Part shown: positions 35,239 to 46,341 of the stretch, one piece after another | Position numbering within the stretch: position 1 is the stretch's first letter | Layout of the letters: every line of letters begins with the position of its first letter | NCBI GenBank assembly: GCA_016931575.1 | Contig: JAFGEO010000006.1 | Span: forward strand, 49,466-113,465 | Direction: 5' to 3' | DNA length: 64,000 bases | Source of the DNA: Bacteroidales bacterium | Lineage (GTDB): Bacteria > Bacteroidota > Bacteroidia > Bacteroidales > UBA10428 | Program-made: the position numbers and the translations under genes | The notes under the pieces: model-generated | Databases searched by the model: none | Seen by the model: the letters and a program-made list of their open reading frames with translations, nothing else | What the model was told of the DNA's origin: nothing

Positions 35239-37065
35239 TTATTTTTTACTATGGTAATATTTTTGCAGTACATAAAATGCCTGCTTCTTTTCTCCTTTTT
35301 CAGACAATACCCCTTTTCGGTTAAATCCATCCTGAATTTCCGGAAGCGCTCGCCTGGGTGAACGGAAATCACAAAGTATCCAGGGGGAAATTCCACACAG
35401 CCCATCAATCTGGTCCAGCATATTTAGTGACCGGAAATAAAGATTGGCTTGAAATTCTTCTGTCCACCGTGTTGTTTCCGGTCCGTGATAACCGAATTTT
35501 GCACCGCCGCCAAATTCTGACACGAAAACAGGTTTATTGTATTCTATTAGCCAGCTGATGCGTGAACATTTTTCGGGAAGACCGTCATACCATCCTACAT
35601 ACTCATTGAATGCAACAACATCTAAATATTCGGCCAGGGGATCCTGTACGACTGCCACGGAATCGTTCAGGTAATGCTTTTCCAGTGCAGCACTGATCAG
35701 ACGCGTCTGATCAAGTTCTCTTACACGGTTGATCAGCTTTCTGAGGAAAACGGTTCTATCTTCAATAACAGGAGTTTCATTGGCAATCGACCAGATGATG
35801 ATATTACCCCGGTTGCGGTCGCGAAGAATGTTATCCTGAATCTGGTTCTTTGCATTATTGAGAGTTTCATCATTGGTCCAGTCTATGGTCCAGTAGACGG
35901 GTACCTCAGACCAAACCATAATGCCCATTTTTTCAGCAATACGGACCATATCTTCGTTATGAGGATAGTGGGCAAGACGTACAAAGTTACATCCGAGCTC
36001 TTTTGCCCATTTCAATAATTGAGCTGCTTTCCAGTCTGCGTTCACACGTCCGTCACCTTCAGCAGAATATTCTTCATGAACCGAGATTCCGCGTAGAAAG
36101 ACAGGTTTGTCGTTCAACAGAATTTGCTTGCCTTCGGTCCGGATGGTTCTGAATGCAATGGTATCAGAAAGTTGATCGGCTTGGGTACTTAGTAAGACTG
36201 AATAGCGTTTAGGATTCTCAGGAGACCACAGCTCAAGTTTCCCGGGGGTAAATTCAAATTCAGCAATTCCCTTTGAATTGGTTTTGGCAGTGACCGATAT
36301 TTTGAGCTCCGGGACGCTTACTGTTACAGGTTCTCCTTCAGGAGCATTATCCACCCAGATTTTCCCTGCAATTTTCTTTGATTGAGCTGATTCAAGATGA
36401 ATCTCAAAATCTTTAATATGGGTACCGGGTAACCTGATCAACTTAACTTCGCGTGTGATACCTCCATAATTCCACCAGTCGGTGTTAAGGGTTGGCACAC
36501 AAGAGGAACAGCGTTTGTTGTCTACTCTGACAACAAGGGAATTATTGTCTGTTTTCATCAGGTCGGTAACATCATACCAGAAAGGAGTAAAACCGCCGAT
36601 ATGGGTTCCCAGCTTTTTTGAATTCAGGTATACATCTGCACGATAGTTTACGGCACTAAAATACAGGTAGATCCTTTCACCCGATTCAAGTTCAGGACCT
36701 ATAAATTTTTTCCGGTACCACACTGTTCCTTCATAGTAATAGAGCCTGGGGTCCTGTGTATTCCAGTCACCCGGCACCATAAGTGAAGGTGACTTATCGA
36801 AGTCGTATTCGATCAGATCACCAGGGTTCTTTATTTTCTGATCTCCGTAAAAACCCATTGAGTAGGTCTGATCCAGCTGGTCGAAGGGTTCGAGCCTATA
36901 GTTATAGTAGCCATTCTCATAGGGATCTACCATATATTTCCATTCACCGTTGAGCAAGATAGCAGCTCTTGTATAGGCAGAGAATCCTTGATAGTCGGTG
37001 GCGAAAATAAAAGTCCCTTCAAGAAGAAGGTAAACGATTAGACAGTATTTCAGTGAGTTCATCAT
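35239..37065 (-). CDS. Secreted GH2 beta-glucuronidase-like glycoside hydrolase
   Basis: 608 residues with an N-terminal signal peptide (about 1-22). Domain order is the GH2 jelly-roll sugar-binding domain (about 30-215, with GTVWYRKKF and [11 protein letters not shown]), an immunoglobulin-like domain (about 215-310) and a TIM barrel (about 311-608). The acid/base is Glu430 in WSIANE and the nucleophile is Glu517 in [14 protein letters not shown] at 581-585 carries the N-x-K motif that distinguishes glucuronidases from other GH2 enzymes. It overlaps the mutA stop by 4 bases (ATGA type) and precedes mutB by 14 bases, so it is translated with the mutase subunits. It probably acts in the periplasm on uronic-acid glycans. 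Confidence 0.88.
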   Translation of the reverse strand: MMNSLKYCLIVYLLLEGTFIFATDYQGFSAYTRAAILLNGEWKYMVDPYENGYYNYRLEPFDQLDQTYSMGFYGDQKIKNPGDLIEYDFDKSPSLMVPGDWNTQDPRLYYYEGTVWYRKKFIGPELESGERIYLYFSAVNYRADVYLNSKKLGTHIGGFTPFWYDVTDLMKTDNNSLVVRVDNKRCSSCVPTLNTDWWNYGGITREVKLIRLPGTHIKDFEIHLESAQSKKIAGKIWVDNAPEGEPVTVSVPELKISVTAKTNSKGIAEFEFTPGKLELWSPENPKRYSVLLSTQADQLSDTIAFRTIRTEGKQILLNDKPVFLRGISVHEEYSAEGDGRVNADWKAAQLLKWAKELGCNFVRLAHYPHNEDMVRIAEKMGIMVWSEVPVYWTIDWTNDETLNNAKNQIQDNILRDRNRGNIIIWSIANETPVIEDRTVFLRKLINRVRELDQTRLISAALEKHYLNDSVAVVQDPLAEYLDVVAFNEYVGWYDGLPEKCSRISWLIEYNKPVFVSEFGGGAKFGYHGPETTRWTEEFQANLYFRSLNMLDQIDGLCGISPWILCDFRSPRRALPEIQDGFNRKGVLSEKGEKKQAFYVLQKYYHSKK

Positions 37066-38948
37066 ATTCCCTGAATTCCGAGTTTATTTTGGATGTCATT
37101 CAAGGTTTCCAACAGGTTTGAACGAAGGTGTATAAAATTCCCGATCCCTTTTGATTTTAGCTCTTCCATGCAGGCGGGAGCACCGGCAACCACCAGGATA
37201 ACTTTTTCACCAAGGCTTTCTTTCACGGCAGGTACGGATTCAGCATATTCTTCATCGCTGCTGCAGACCACTACGATATCAGCCCGGGCCTGAAGGGCAG
37301 CTTTGGCTCCCTGTTCAGGAGAATCAAAACCCATATTGTCTATCACCTCATATCCGGCACATCCAAAGAAATTGGATGAGAATGAGGCCCGGGCCTTCCG
37401 CATGGTCAGATTCCCTAAGGTCAGCAGGAAGACTTTTGGTCTGAAAGGGTGATTTTCTGTGGCAAGGCGAAGCTTTTCAAAATCCATAGCTCCTCTGAAT
37501 TTGCGGATAGGTGTTACCAGCGTATCTCCGGGAACAGGTTCCGGAAAGGCCAGATTTTCATCAATCTCTTCCTTAACGGACTCCAGACTGTTTGCATATT
37601 GATTGGTTCCCAACAAAATCTCTCTGCGGGAGGCAACAGATTTTCTGCGGGTATCAGCTACAGTCTCAATTTCTTTTTGAATAATACCTTTTTTAAGAGC
37701 CTCCAGGTAACCACCTTCATCCTCAATTTTCAGGAATAAATTCCAGCTTTCGTTGATAAGGGAATCAGTGAGGTTTTCGATATAGTAGGAACCGGCAGAC
37801 GGATCAACAATTTTACTCAGATAAGCTTCTTCCTTAAGGATAATCTGGATATTTCTGGATATCCGCCCGGAGAATTTAGAAGTTGGTTTATAATTATAGG
37901 TGAATGGCCGGACTGTCAGCGAATCAGTACCCCCTATCACGGCTGCCATAGACTCGGTTGTTGCACGTAACACATTCACATAGGGATCGTAAATCGTCTG
38001 GTTCCATTCCGAAGTGATGGAATGGATATCTGCCTTTCGGGCCTGATTACTTTCCACTTTAAAAGTGTCGGCGATTTTGCTCCAGAGATAACGGAAAGCG
38101 CGGATCTTGGCTATTTCCATGAAGTAGTTGGATCCGACACCCAGGTTGAATTGCATGTGCCTGGAAATAGTATCCGCAGTGAAGCCCGAATCAGTCATTC
38201 GTGCCAGATATTCAGCGGCCATCGATAGGGCAAAGGCCATTTCCTGGACTATGCTGGCACCTGCATTGTGGAAAAATACCCCGTTAATCCCCAAAACTTT
38301 ATAGGATGGGAGTTTTTCTTCAGCAAAGCTTATCAACCTGGCAAGTTCCGTGAAATCCTCTTTTTCTGATGAAGAAAAATTACCGAGTATGGTTAAATAT
38401 CCCAAAGGATCAAAGTCGGTTGCACCCTGGATTTTTGCCGGATCCAGTTTTTTCGTTTCAACTTCCTGGTGAAGGAGTTTCAATACCAGGGGGGCATTGT
38501 ATCCGCAGACAAAATAGAGGCGGATACACTCGGGATAAATATCCTTGAGTAATATACTGAGCGAGTTTTGATTCTTAATCAGCGAGGTATCCTTATAAGG
38601 AGGAGAAATAAAACCAAGTGATGTAATTCCCCGGTCCAGAACAAATAGTGATTTATGATTGGCAGTCTCCAGGTTATCGAGTTTAATATCCTGCCGTATT
38701 TCCCAATCGTTCGAGTTAGTCTGGTTTCCCCTGACGAAGGGATATTCTCCGGGGAAACCTTCCAGGTATTCCTTATCGCTCAGATGTTCAGTCCTGTAAT
38801 AAGGGTTTACCTTGAAGCCTTCCAGGGTATTCCATACCAATTTTTTTTCATAATCGGCTCCTTTAAGGTCGGCTATGATTTTTTCTTCCCACTCCCTGCT
38901 TGTAACAGGAGGGAAATTGTCAAACAGTTTACGGGGCGCCATAATCAT
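37062..38948 (-). CDS. mutA: Methylmalonyl-CoA mutase, small subunit
   Basis: 628 residues. MutA is the non-catalytic partner of MutB. It starts LFDNFPPVTSREWEEKI, and the barrel domain has TITSEWNQTIYDPYVNVLRA-type sequence. The C-terminal B12-like domain lacks the DxHDRG cobalamin motif, as expected for the small subunit. Met1 or Met3 (38942) may be the start. The -7 box at 38964-38971 leaves a very short leader. It heads the mutA-GH2-mutB transcript. Confidence 0.93.
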   Translation of the reverse strand: MIMAPRKLFDNFPPVTSREWEEKIIADLKGADYEKKLVWNTLEGFKVNPYYRTEHLSDKEYLEGFPGEYPFVRGNQTNSNDWEIRQDIKLDNLETANHKSLFVLDRGITSLGFISPPYKDTSLIKNQNSLSILLKDIYPECIRLYFVCGYNAPLVLKLLHQEVETKKLDPAKIQGATDFDPLGYLTILGNFSSSEKEDFTELARLISFAEEKLPSYKVLGINGVFFHNAGASIVQEMAFALSMAAEYLARMTDSGFTADTISRHMQFNLGVGSNYFMEIAKIRAFRYLWSKIADTFKVESNQARKADIHSITSEWNQTIYDPYVNVLRATTESMAAVIGGTDSLTVRPFTYNYKPTSKFSGRISRNIQIILKEEAYLSKIVDPSAGSYYIENLTDSLINESWNLFLKIEDEGGYLEALKKGIIQKEIETVADTRRKSVASRREILLGTNQYANSLESVKEEIDENLAFPEPVPGDTLVTPIRKFRGAMDFEKLRLATENHPFRPKVFLLTLGNLTMRKARASFSSNFFGCAGYEVIDNMGFDSPEQGAKAALQARADIVVVCSSDEEYAESVPAVKESLGEKVILVVAGAPACMEELKSKGIGNFIHLRSNLLETLNDIQNKLGIQGI

Positions 38949-38963
38949 TTAGTTTACTCGGCG

Positions 38964-38971
38964 CAAATGTA
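38964..38971 (-). promoter_or_regulatory. Promoter -7 box of the mutA-GH2-mutB operon
   Basis: Read on the minus strand, TACATTTG matches TAnnTTTG and ends 15 bases before the first ATG of mutA. The -33 element is not evident; the expected position overlaps the end of the fumarase gene. Confidence 0.5.
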
Positions 38972-38994
38972 ATACTTTATGCTGAAAATGGAAT

Positions 38995-40623
38995 TTAATT
39001 AGGTTTCAATGCAACTTTAAAAAAGTCATTCCCCTTATTATCAACCAGGATAAATGCCGGAAAATCAACAACTTCAATTTTCCAGATTGCTTCCATACCC
39101 AGTTCCGGGTATTCCAGCACTTCAACCTTGGTAATGTTATTCTGAGCCAGAATAGCGGCGGGTCCACCGATACTTCCCAGGTAGAATCCCCCGTGCTTCT
39201 TACAGGCATCTGTTACCGCCTGACTCCGGTTTCCTTTAGCGATCATTATCATGCTTCCTTCATATTCCTGGAACAGATCAACGTATGAATCCATGCGGCC
39301 GGCGGTAGTGGGGCCAAAAGAACCTGAAGCCATGCCTTTCGGAGTTTTTGCCGGGCCGGCATAATATATTGGATGGTCCTTCATGTACTGAGGAAGGCCG
39401 TCACCGGCATCAATATGTTCTTTAAGTTTGGCATGTGCGATATCTCTGCCGACAATGATCGTACCCGACAGGGAAAGCCTTGTTGCTACGGGGTATTTGT
39501 CAAGTTCGGCCAGAACTTCTTTCATGGGTTTATTCAAATCAATTCTGACGGAGGAGCTTTCACCTTCTTTTCGCAATTCTTCAGGGATGAAGCGCCCGGG
39601 GTTATCATCGAGCTTTTCGATCCACAGGCCATCTGCATTAATCTTTGCCTTTATATTACGGTCGGCGGAACAGGACACGCCCAGTCCTACCGGGCAGGAG
39701 GCACCATGCCGGGGTAAACGGATTATCCTGACATCATAGGCAAAATATTTACCTCCGAATTGAGCACCTATTCCCAGTTTCTGAGCCAGTTGAAGGACTT
39801 TCTTCTCCAGCACTTTATCCCTGAAAGCCTGACCACCCTCGTTGCCACTTTCCGGCAGGTTATCAAGGTATTTTGCAGAGGCCAGCTTAACTGTTTTCAG
39901 GGTGACTTCTGCGGAAGTCCCGCCAATGACAAACGCCAGGTGATAAGGGGGGCATGCTGCTGTTCCCAGGCTCTGCATCTTTTCAATGATAAAGTTTTCA
40001 AGGCTTGCGGGGTTTAGCAGGGCCTTGGTTTCCTGGTACAGGAAAGTCTTGTTTGCGGATCCGCCTCCTTTGGCAATAAACAGGAACTTATACTCATCTC
40101 CTTCGACAGCGCTCAGGTCAATTTGTGCGGGGAGATTTGTTCCGGAGTTTTTTTCGGTATACATGTCCAGGGGAATGGTTTGCGAATACCTCAGGTTCTC
40201 CTGGGTATAGGTTTGGTAAACGCCTTTTGAAAGCGACTCTTCATCTCCGCCTCCAGTCCAAACCTGCTGTCCTTTTTTACCCATGATTATGGCCGTCCCG
40301 GTGTCCTGGCAAAACGGGAGCATGCCCTTGGCTGCAATTTCTGCATTCCGAAGCATGGTTAGCGCAACAAAGCGGTCATTGTCACTGGCCTCCGGATCTT
40401 CAAGGATGGCGGCAGTTTGTTCATGGTGCTTTGTTCTTAAAAGGAAGGAACAATCCCGCATAGCTGTTTTGGCCAGGAGTTCCAGTCCGGCAGGATCTAC
40501 CTTCAATATTTTTTTACCCTCAAACTCGCTTTCAGAAACAAAATCCTTGCTGAGCAGGTAATACTCTGTATCATCTTTTCCGATCGGAAAAGGGTTCTGA
40601 TAGTTAAAAGGAGGCACAGGCAT
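38995..40623 (-). CDS. Fumarate hydratase, class I (iron-sulfur)
   Basis: 542 residues from ATG 40623. The frame continues 42 codons further upstream, but [24 protein letters not shown] is the conserved family start. The enzyme hydrates fumarate to malate using an oxygen-labile [4Fe-4S] cluster. Cysteines in [22 protein letters not shown] and the AACPP segment are in the expected places, with [13 protein letters not shown] and the beta-domain [18 protein letters not shown]. It lies upstream of the mut operon. Together they cover the malate-fumarate-succinyl-CoA-propionate branch, but the two appear to be separate transcripts. Confidence 0.94.
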   Translation of the reverse strand: MPVPPFNYQNPFPIGKDDTEYYLLSKDFVSESEFEGKKILKVDPAGLELLAKTAMRDCSFLLRTKHHEQTAAILEDPEASDNDRFVALTMLRNAEIAAKGMLPFCQDTGTAIIMGKKGQQVWTGGGDEESLSKGVYQTYTQENLRYSQTIPLDMYTEKNSGTNLPAQIDLSAVEGDEYKFLFIAKGGGSANKTFLYQETKALLNPASLENFIIEKMQSLGTAACPPYHLAFVIGGTSAEVTLKTVKLASAKYLDNLPESGNEGGQAFRDKVLEKKVLQLAQKLGIGAQFGGKYFAYDVRIIRLPRHGASCPVGLGVSCSADRNIKAKINADGLWIEKLDDNPGRFIPEELRKEGESSSVRIDLNKPMKEVLAELDKYPVATRLSLSGTIIVGRDIAHAKLKEHIDAGDGLPQYMKDHPIYYAGPAKTPKGMASGSFGPTTAGRMDSYVDLFQEYEGSMIMIAKGNRSQAVTDACKKHGGFYLGSIGGPAAILAQNNITKVEVLEYPELGMEAIWKIEVVDFPAFILVDNKGNDFFKVALKPN

Positions 40624-40846
40624 ATTTATATGATTTAAAACAGGGATCGAAGTTAGCAAAGTCTCTGCACAAAAACCAAGATAAATGTGCAGGTTAGGAC
40701 TATGAAGTTTGAACATTGAAACGAATAAGTCATTCACAACAAAATACATACGATAATATGGAATGTATTTAGATTCATATGCCGGAAGGTACTCAAATCG
40801 AATATGAATTCGTAATTTTATAAACGGGCACCAATTTCCGGAAAGG

Positions 40847-43800
40847 ATGCAGAAGTCAACTGGCTGTATTTTGGGAACTTATCTTCTAGTCATTAGTCTT
40901 CAGGGAATGATGTTTCCTGATCTTCTGGCACAGGCCTCCCTAGAATTCAGGGACGATGAAAGCCTGCGTCTTCTTGATCATCCTGATTTACACCGGCAGG
41001 TTTTCACCTTTTCCGGTTGGATCAGAAAGAATGCCGGAGGTGATCCAGTTTATTCAGGACTCCCCGGCGACAACCTTATCCCGATATTAAGCCGGGGATA
41101 TCATACGGACGACCGGACTAATTGTATCAATTTCCGCTTTGGACTGAGGGAGGGAGATCAGATCCTTTACCTTGAATTTGAGGCTCTTCCGGAAGGAGAA
41201 CCTGATTATAAAACCTATGCAGCATTAGGTTACACCCCTCTCCTGGACAGCACCTGGTACCATGTTGCTGCCAGCTCTGACGGGAGGTATATCAGGCTTT
41301 ACCTGAACGGTTGTCTTGAATCCTCACTTGAGGTATTTCAGGCTCCCTGCGCTGATTTTGATGCCGATCTAAGTATTGCTGCTACCCTGGATAATGCTTC
41401 AAACAGGATTGGGGCATTCAGAGGGAACATAGATGCATTGTGCATTTATAATTATGCGCTTTCCCAGGAGGAAATCCTTCAAATCATGAACGCTGAACCA
41501 GTATCTGATTCACCGGGAATGCTGGCAGGGTTTCCCATGAACGACGGGAATGTTGACAATCCCCTGATCCTTGGCAGCATCCCACAGCAGAATGTCCGGG
41601 GAAACAGTCTGAGTTATACCAGAGGAGCTCCTTTCGATGCTCCCGAACCCCCTTTGGCAATGCAGGAAGAAATTATGCGAATCGGGATTATTTCTGATCC
41701 GCAATATTGCGATTGTGAAACCCCTGCTTGGGCAGATAGGGTATACCGGAAAAGTCTGGTTAAACTTCCGGAGGCCATAGGTATTCTAAATGCTTCAAAT
41801 GTTAATTTATCACTTACATTAGGAGACGTAATAGACACATTATATGTTAGTTATGATTCAATACTTCCCTTGTATGAAGTCCTGTCGTCGCCACATTATT
41901 TCATCCTTGGAAATCATGATCTGGCGATAGAAGATAGTCGAAAAGCAGAAGTTCTTTCCAGGCTGGGGATGCCGGATTATTACTTTGAACAGGATTATCC
42001 GGGTTGGAGATTTCTTTTTTTAGACGGCACAGAATTAGCCCGGTATGCACGGGTATTGCATCCTGAGTTGGCTGATGAAGGAGACAGTGTCAGGGCTGCC
42101 ATAGCAGGTCAGGTGAATGATGTACCCTGGAACGGAGGAATTGGTCGGGTGCAGCAGGGCTGGATAAGAGAGCGGATTGAAGATGCAGAAGTCAAGAATC
42201 AGCATGTTATTTTATTCTGTCATTTCCCCCTTCTGCCGGATAGTGTTCATCTTAATCTCTGGAATAGTGATTCACTGGTTCAATTACTTGTGGAATACGA
42301 CCATGTAGTAGCCTACATTAACGGACACAATCATATGGGGGCTTATGATTACAGATACGGGAAACATTTTATCACGCAATACAGCATGGTAGAAACAGAA
42401 GACAGCAACTCATTCTCCTTGCTGACGATTTCCCCTTCCTTCCTGAAATTTGAAGGATTTGGAAATAATCCCGACAGAATAATCCGGTATTCGGATGCTT
42501 ACCGAACCTTGCCTCCTCCCGAAATCCGGGATTCGATACTTCATTATTTTCACGATTCGGCAGATTATGTATCCGAACTGTTTTTACCGGCTTATCCAAA
42601 TCTGCCCGTCAATTACTGCCTTACTGATCAGCGTGCAGGTCTGGATAATGAATGGTTTGCTATTCGCAACGATTCACTCTTCCTTGCTGCTAATCCGGAT
42701 TACAGGATAAAAAGGCAATTTTTTATATACCTGACTGCCATCGATTCTAAATACGATACGTCATCTGCTTTCCTGACGCTGACTCTGGACACAACGGTTG
42801 TTCGGCAGAGATATCCTCTGGAGGATACTCAACTGGAAGTCGACTCGGTTTTTCAGATAGCTGTTGACTCGCTGTATGAGGATCTTTCAAAAGCAGGACT
42901 TACTATTCTATACCATTCTTCGGATCCACAAATTCTGGAAACAAGTTTTACTGATGAGTATATTAGGATAGTCGCCCGAAAAAGCGGCACTGCTACTGTA
43001 GAAATATCAGCATTTGATCCCTATACAGAATACATAATATGTGATTCCTTTACTATTTGTATTACAGATTCATACAATATTTCACCTCAAGCTATTAATC
43101 AAGAAATGCAGGTTATTCAGTATCCTGATACCCTGAGGTTTTCAACTGACAGTTTATTTTTTGATGAGGACGGGGATTCCCTGATTTTTCTGATTGTAGC
43201 TCCTGAGAATCCGGCGCTGCACACCGGACCGGGTATTGGGAGTGAAGTAATACTATGGGCAGACACAGGACTTTCGTCAACGCTTTCAATTGTCGCTCAC
43301 GACATGAGGGGAGGCACCGACACCTTGATGCTGGGAATAAAATTCAATACAGCTCCGGAGCGAGTGAGACCTCCCCTCCTGGAGGAAATACCCCTTGGTA
43401 AGGAGGTTTTTGAGTTAGGCTTGGATACAATCTATTTTGATTATGATGGTGATTCCCTGGCATATCAGGGCTTATCACAATCCGGGGCATTTGCATTCGA
43501 ATTTCAGGTTGATAAGCTCCGCATCTATCCGTCTCAAACCGGGGAGGGCAATCTCAGGCTTGAAGTTTCAGACGGCTACGGTGGGCTTTTTATCGACAGT
43601 CTCTATGTCATTATTTACAGTGAATCGGCTAGTGATGGCGGGAAAAATGTCCCGCAAGGGTGGAAGATTTTTCCTAACCCGGCCGATGAGGTACTGACCC
43701 TTCAGCATCAGGGATCAGAGCCTGGCGATTATACCTTTTGCATATGGAATCATCTGGGGCAGGAGGTATTTTCCGGAAGCTTCCAGGTTGGCCCCCCGGG

Positions 43801-43918
43801 AATATTCCTTCAGATCATTCTGCTTGACCAGTTGCCTGAAGGATTATATTTCCTTCAGGTCAGGAAATCAGAAAAAGAAGAGGGATTTTTTACTTTTTTG
43901 AAGCACTCATCAGAATAG
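40847..43918 (+). CDS. Secreted LamG/calcineurin-type phosphoesterase with type IX (type A) sorting tail
   Basis: 1023 residues. The order is signal peptide (about 1-28), a concanavalin/LamG-like domain (about 30-230), a metallophosphoesterase domain (about 280-520), beta-rich cadherin-like segments (about 640-930) and a type A C-terminal sorting domain (about 939-1023, [15 protein letters not shown]). The metal motifs are complete: [28 protein letters not shown] and NGHNHMG. The sorting tail predicts export by the type IX system and attachment at the cell surface or release. The substrate is not predictable; a phosphodiester or phosphomonoester acted on outside the cell is likely. It is a stand-alone gene. 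Confidence 0.88.
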   Translation: MQKSTGCILGTYLLVISLQGMMFPDLLAQASLEFRDDESLRLLDHPDLHRQVFTFSGWIRKNAGGDPVYSGLPGDNLIPILSRGYHTDDRTNCINFRFGLREGDQILYLEFEALPEGEPDYKTYAALGYTPLLDSTWYHVAASSDGRYIRLYLNGCLESSLEVFQAPCADFDADLSIAATLDNASNRIGAFRGNIDALCIYNYALSQEEILQIMNAEPVSDSPGMLAGFPMNDGNVDNPLILGSIPQQNVRGNSLSYTRGAPFDAPEPPLAMQEEIMRIGIISDPQYCDCETPAWADRVYRKSLVKLPEAIGILNASNVNLSLTLGDVIDTLYVSYDSILPLYEVLSSPHYFILGNHDLAIEDSRKAEVLSRLGMPDYYFEQDYPGWRFLFLDGTELARYARVLHPELADEGDSVRAAIAGQVNDVPWNGGIGRVQQGWIRERIEDAEVKNQHVILFCHFPLLPDSVHLNLWNSDSLVQLLVEYDHVVAYINGHNHMGAYDYRYGKHFITQYSMVETEDSNSFSLLTISPSFLKFEGFGNNPDRIIRYSDAYRTLPPPEIRDSILHYFHDSADYVSELFLPAYPNLPVNYCLTDQRAGLDNEWFAIRNDSLFLAANPDYRIKRQFFIYLTAIDSKYDTSSAFLTLTLDTTVVRQRYPLEDTQLEVDSVFQIAVDSLYEDLSKAGLTILYHSSDPQILETSFTDEYIRIVARKSGTATVEISAFDPYTEYIICDSFTICITDSYNISPQAINQEMQVIQYPDTLRFSTDSLFFDEDGDSLIFLIVAPENPALHTGPGIGSEVILWADTGLSSTLSIVAHDMRGGTDTLMLGIKFNTAPERVRPPLLEEIPLGKEVFELGLDTIYFDYDGDSLAYQGLSQSGAFAFEFQVDKLRIYPSQTGEGNLRLEVSDGYGGLFIDSLYVIIYSESASDGGKNVPQGWKIFPNPADEVLTLQHQGSEPGDYTFCIWNHLGQEVFSGSFQVGPPGIFLQIILLDQLPEGLYFLQVRKSEKEEGFFTFLKHSSE

Positions 43919-43983
43919 CCAACTTTCCTGTGATATTCACTGAATCCCTGTTTGCATCCCCTTTTTATTCATCCTTTTTAACG

Positions 43984-43991
43984 TATCTTTG
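43984..43991 (+). promoter_or_regulatory. Promoter -7 box of the dCMP deaminase gene
   Basis: TATCTTTG matches TAnnTTTG, 29 bases before the GTG start. No -33 TTTG with 19-21 base spacing is seen. Confidence 0.5.
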
Positions 43992-44020
43992 GCAACTGGA
44001 TTTATCAATACAAAATTTGA

Positions 44021-44467
44021 GTGAAGAAGTACGACAGTCTTCGACCCTATGGAGATAGGCAGGATCAGTTTGATCGTCGGTATTTGGAGATGGCCCGGAC
44101 ATGGGCAAAGAATTCCTATTGTGTCAGGAGACAGGTAGGGGCGCTAATCGTCAAAGACCGCATGATTATCTCTGATGGGTACAATGGGACTCCTGAAGGA
44201 TTTGAAAATATTTGTGAGGACGAAAACAACCGGACAAAACCATACGTTCTGCATGCAGAGGCAAACGCTATTACTAAAGTAGCAAAGAGTAATAACAGCA
44301 GTGATGGAGCGACCTTGTACATTACTACATCTCCATGCATGGAATGTGCGAAGCTGATTATTCAGTCAGGTATCAGGAGGGTGGTTTATTCTGACAGTTA
44401 TCATTCAAATGACGGGCTGGAGCTACTGAAGCGAGCTTCGATCGAAATAAAATATATTGAGCTGTGA
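44021..44467 (+). CDS. Deoxycytidylate (dCMP) deaminase
   Basis: 148 residues with a GTG start. The enzyme converts dCMP to dUMP for thymidylate synthesis. The zinc site is complete: His78 and catalytic Glu80 in LHAEANAI, and Cys106 and Cys109 in SPCMECAKLI. GYNGTPEGFENICED is the nucleotide-binding segment of dCMP deaminases. It overlaps the start of the processing-protease gene by 4 bases, so the two are translationally coupled. Confidence 0.93.
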   Translation: MKKYDSLRPYGDRQDQFDRRYLEMARTWAKNSYCVRRQVGALIVKDRMIISDGYNGTPEGFENICEDENNRTKPYVLHAEANAITKVAKSNNSSDGATLYITTSPCMECAKLIIQSGIRRVVYSDSYHSNDGLELLKRASIEIKYIEL

Positions 44468-46134
44468 TTGAAAAAAAAGGGAAAAGTCAGATTATTGTCA
44501 CCTTATTGCCAGTCATTATTGCGCTTGCAATAATATCCGGGATTTTCATTGGTCGGTTTCTGTATCTGATACAACGTGAGAAAGATAGTAATTTTCCTGA
44601 AGAGGAAGGGATTATCAGTGATATTCAGGGAATGATGAACATCTATCCCCAGGGGGATAAAATTTCCTATGTTTTGAATTATATAGCACGTGAGTATGTT
44701 GATCCGATAAGCCAGAGTGAACTGGTAGAAAAGACAATTCCCAAACTTATCAGTGAACTTGATCCACACTCCTTATACATTCCGGCTAAGGATCTGAAGG
44801 AAGTGAACGAGCCCCTTGAGGGTAATTTCAGTGGCATTGGGGTGCAGTTTAACATGTTGAATGATACGCTTATTATTCTGAAAACAATCCCGAACGGACC
44901 CTCCGAGAAGATCGGGATACTGGCAGGTGACAGGATCCTGATCGTAGAAGGGGATACCGTTGCAGGGAAGAATATTCCAAGTGATGATATTGTTAAGAAA
45001 TTGAAGGGACCGAAAGGTACAAAGGTCAAGGTTGGAATACAGAGGCGTGAAGTGGATGATGTTCTCCTTTTTGAGATTACCCGGGACAATATTCCCTTGT
45101 ATAGTATGGATATAGCGTATATGATCCGTCCTGGGATAGGTTATATAAAGCTAAATAATTTCTCCAGGACAACCGCACAGGAATTCACCCAGGGTGCATT
45201 GAAACTGATAGGCGAAGGGATGAAAAACCTGATCCTGGACCTCAGGAGTAACGGCGGGGGTTACATGGAACCTGCTGTCGAAATTGCCGATCAGTTCCTG
45301 GATGGAAATCAGTTGATAGTCTATACGGTTGGTAACGCCCAGAAGCGCATGGATTACCGGGCATCGAACGGGGGCATGTGCAAGGATATCCAACTAGTTG
45401 TGCTGATTGATGAGGGGACTGCATCGGCGAGCGAGATTCTTGCCGGCGCCTTGCAGGACAATGATATAGGTACAATTATCGGTAGACGGTCTTTCGGGAA
45501 AGGACTGGTTCAGACACAGCAGGATTTTTCTGATGGTTCAGCCCTGCGCTTAACCATAGCCAGGTATTATACCCCAACGGGGAGATGCATCCAGAAACCA
45601 TACGAAAATGGAGAGAGTGAAGATTATTACCTCGAATTGTCAAAACGTTTTCTTCATGGCGAAGCCACTGAACTAGACAGTGTAAGTTTTAACGACTCCC
45701 TAAGATACACCACTCCGGGAGGAAAAGTAGTATATGGAGGCGGAGGGATCATGCCAGATGTTTTTGTACCCATTGACACATCCGGGATTAGCGAGTACCT
45801 GGCAAATGTCCGGAATCGGGGTTTGATTTATCGCTTTGCTTTAAGCTATACCGACAGTCATCGTGATGAACTTGAAAAACTGGTTTCAGTAACTGAGCTT
45901 CGCAAATACCTGGATAAGCAGAATGTTTTACAGGCTTTAGTAAAATTTGCGGCTGAAAATGATGTGCCTCCTGTATCTGGTCAGATTCATGAATCTGAAT
46001 TGATCCTGAAGACACAGCTGTATGCTTTTATTGCAAGGAATATTTACGATAACGAAGGTTTTTATCCCATGATAGAGGACATTGATACTACCCTTCTGAA
46101 GGCGATAGAATTTATATCGAATTATCTGGAATAA
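44464..46134 (+). CDS. C-terminal processing peptidase (S41) with PDZ domain
   Basis: 556 residues with a GTG start inside the stop of the preceding gene. An N-terminal membrane helix (about 10-32) anchors a periplasmic protease. The PDZ domain follows (FSGIGVQFNM, GILAGDRILIVEGD). The catalytic dyad is Ser321 in TASASE and Lys346 in SFGKG. CtpA/Prc enzymes trim or degrade envelope proteins from their C termini. Bacteroidota genomes often link a ctp gene to rnpA-yidD or to dCMP deaminase; here it is the deaminase. A strong stem-loop follows the stop. Confidence 0.93.
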   Translation: MIEKKGKSQIIVTLLPVIIALAIISGIFIGRFLYLIQREKDSNFPEEEGIISDIQGMMNIYPQGDKISYVLNYIAREYVDPISQSELVEKTIPKLISELDPHSLYIPAKDLKEVNEPLEGNFSGIGVQFNMLNDTLIILKTIPNGPSEKIGILAGDRILIVEGDTVAGKNIPSDDIVKKLKGPKGTKVKVGIQRREVDDVLLFEITRDNIPLYSMDIAYMIRPGIGYIKLNNFSRTTAQEFTQGALKLIGEGMKNLILDLRSNGGGYMEPAVEIADQFLDGNQLIVYTVGNAQKRMDYRASNGGMCKDIQLVVLIDEGTASASEILAGALQDNDIGTIIGRRSFGKGLVQTQQDFSDGSALRLTIARYYTPTGRCIQKPYENGESEDYYLELSKRFLHGEATELDSVSFNDSLRYTTPGGKVVYGGGGIMPDVFVPIDTSGISEYLANVRNRGLIYRFALSYTDSHRDELEKLVSVTELRKYLDKQNVLQALVKFAAENDVPPVSGQIHESELILKTQLYAFIARNIYDNEGFYPMIEDIDTTLLKAIEFISNYLE

Positions 46135-46135
46135 A

Positions 46136-46162
46136 GGTTCCTCCCACACTTACGGGGGAGCC
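46136..46162 (+). terminator. Stem-loop after the processing-protease gene
   Basis: GGTTCCTCC (46136-46144) pairs with GGGGGAGCC (46154-46162) over nine positions (two G:U) with a 9-base loop. No T tract follows, so it may be a factor-dependent terminator or a 3' end stabiliser. Confidence 0.4.
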
Positions 46163-46209
46163 TGTCAGAAATGGCCTGCCATCTTACATCATTCTTCACT
46201 CTGAAGTTG

Positions 46210-46240
46210 TTGTTTAACCGGGTATTTTCATTTACTTTTG
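46210..46240 (+). promoter_or_regulatory. Promoter of glyS
   Basis: TTG (46210-46212), a 20-base spacer and TACTTTTG (46233-46240) match the consensus. The leader of about 100 bases contains a perfect hairpin CGGAAA-atga-TTTCCG at 46284-46299; I see no T-box motif. Confidence 0.7.
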
Positions 46241-46341
46241 CGCACTTATAAACAGAATGTAACAAGCTGATAGAAGACTTCTTCGGAAAATGATTTCCGC
46301 TGCTTTCGATATCAGAAAATCTAACTTGTAAAAGAAATAGC

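Noticed and set aside
38995..40749. Longer fumarase starting at 40749
   Set aside because: The extra 42 residues are not part of the family; the conserved start [13 protein letters not shown] begins at 40623.
46241..46341. T-box riboswitch in the glyS leader
   Set aside because: Only a 16-base hairpin is visible; the T-box sequence and specifier/antiterminator elements are absent.
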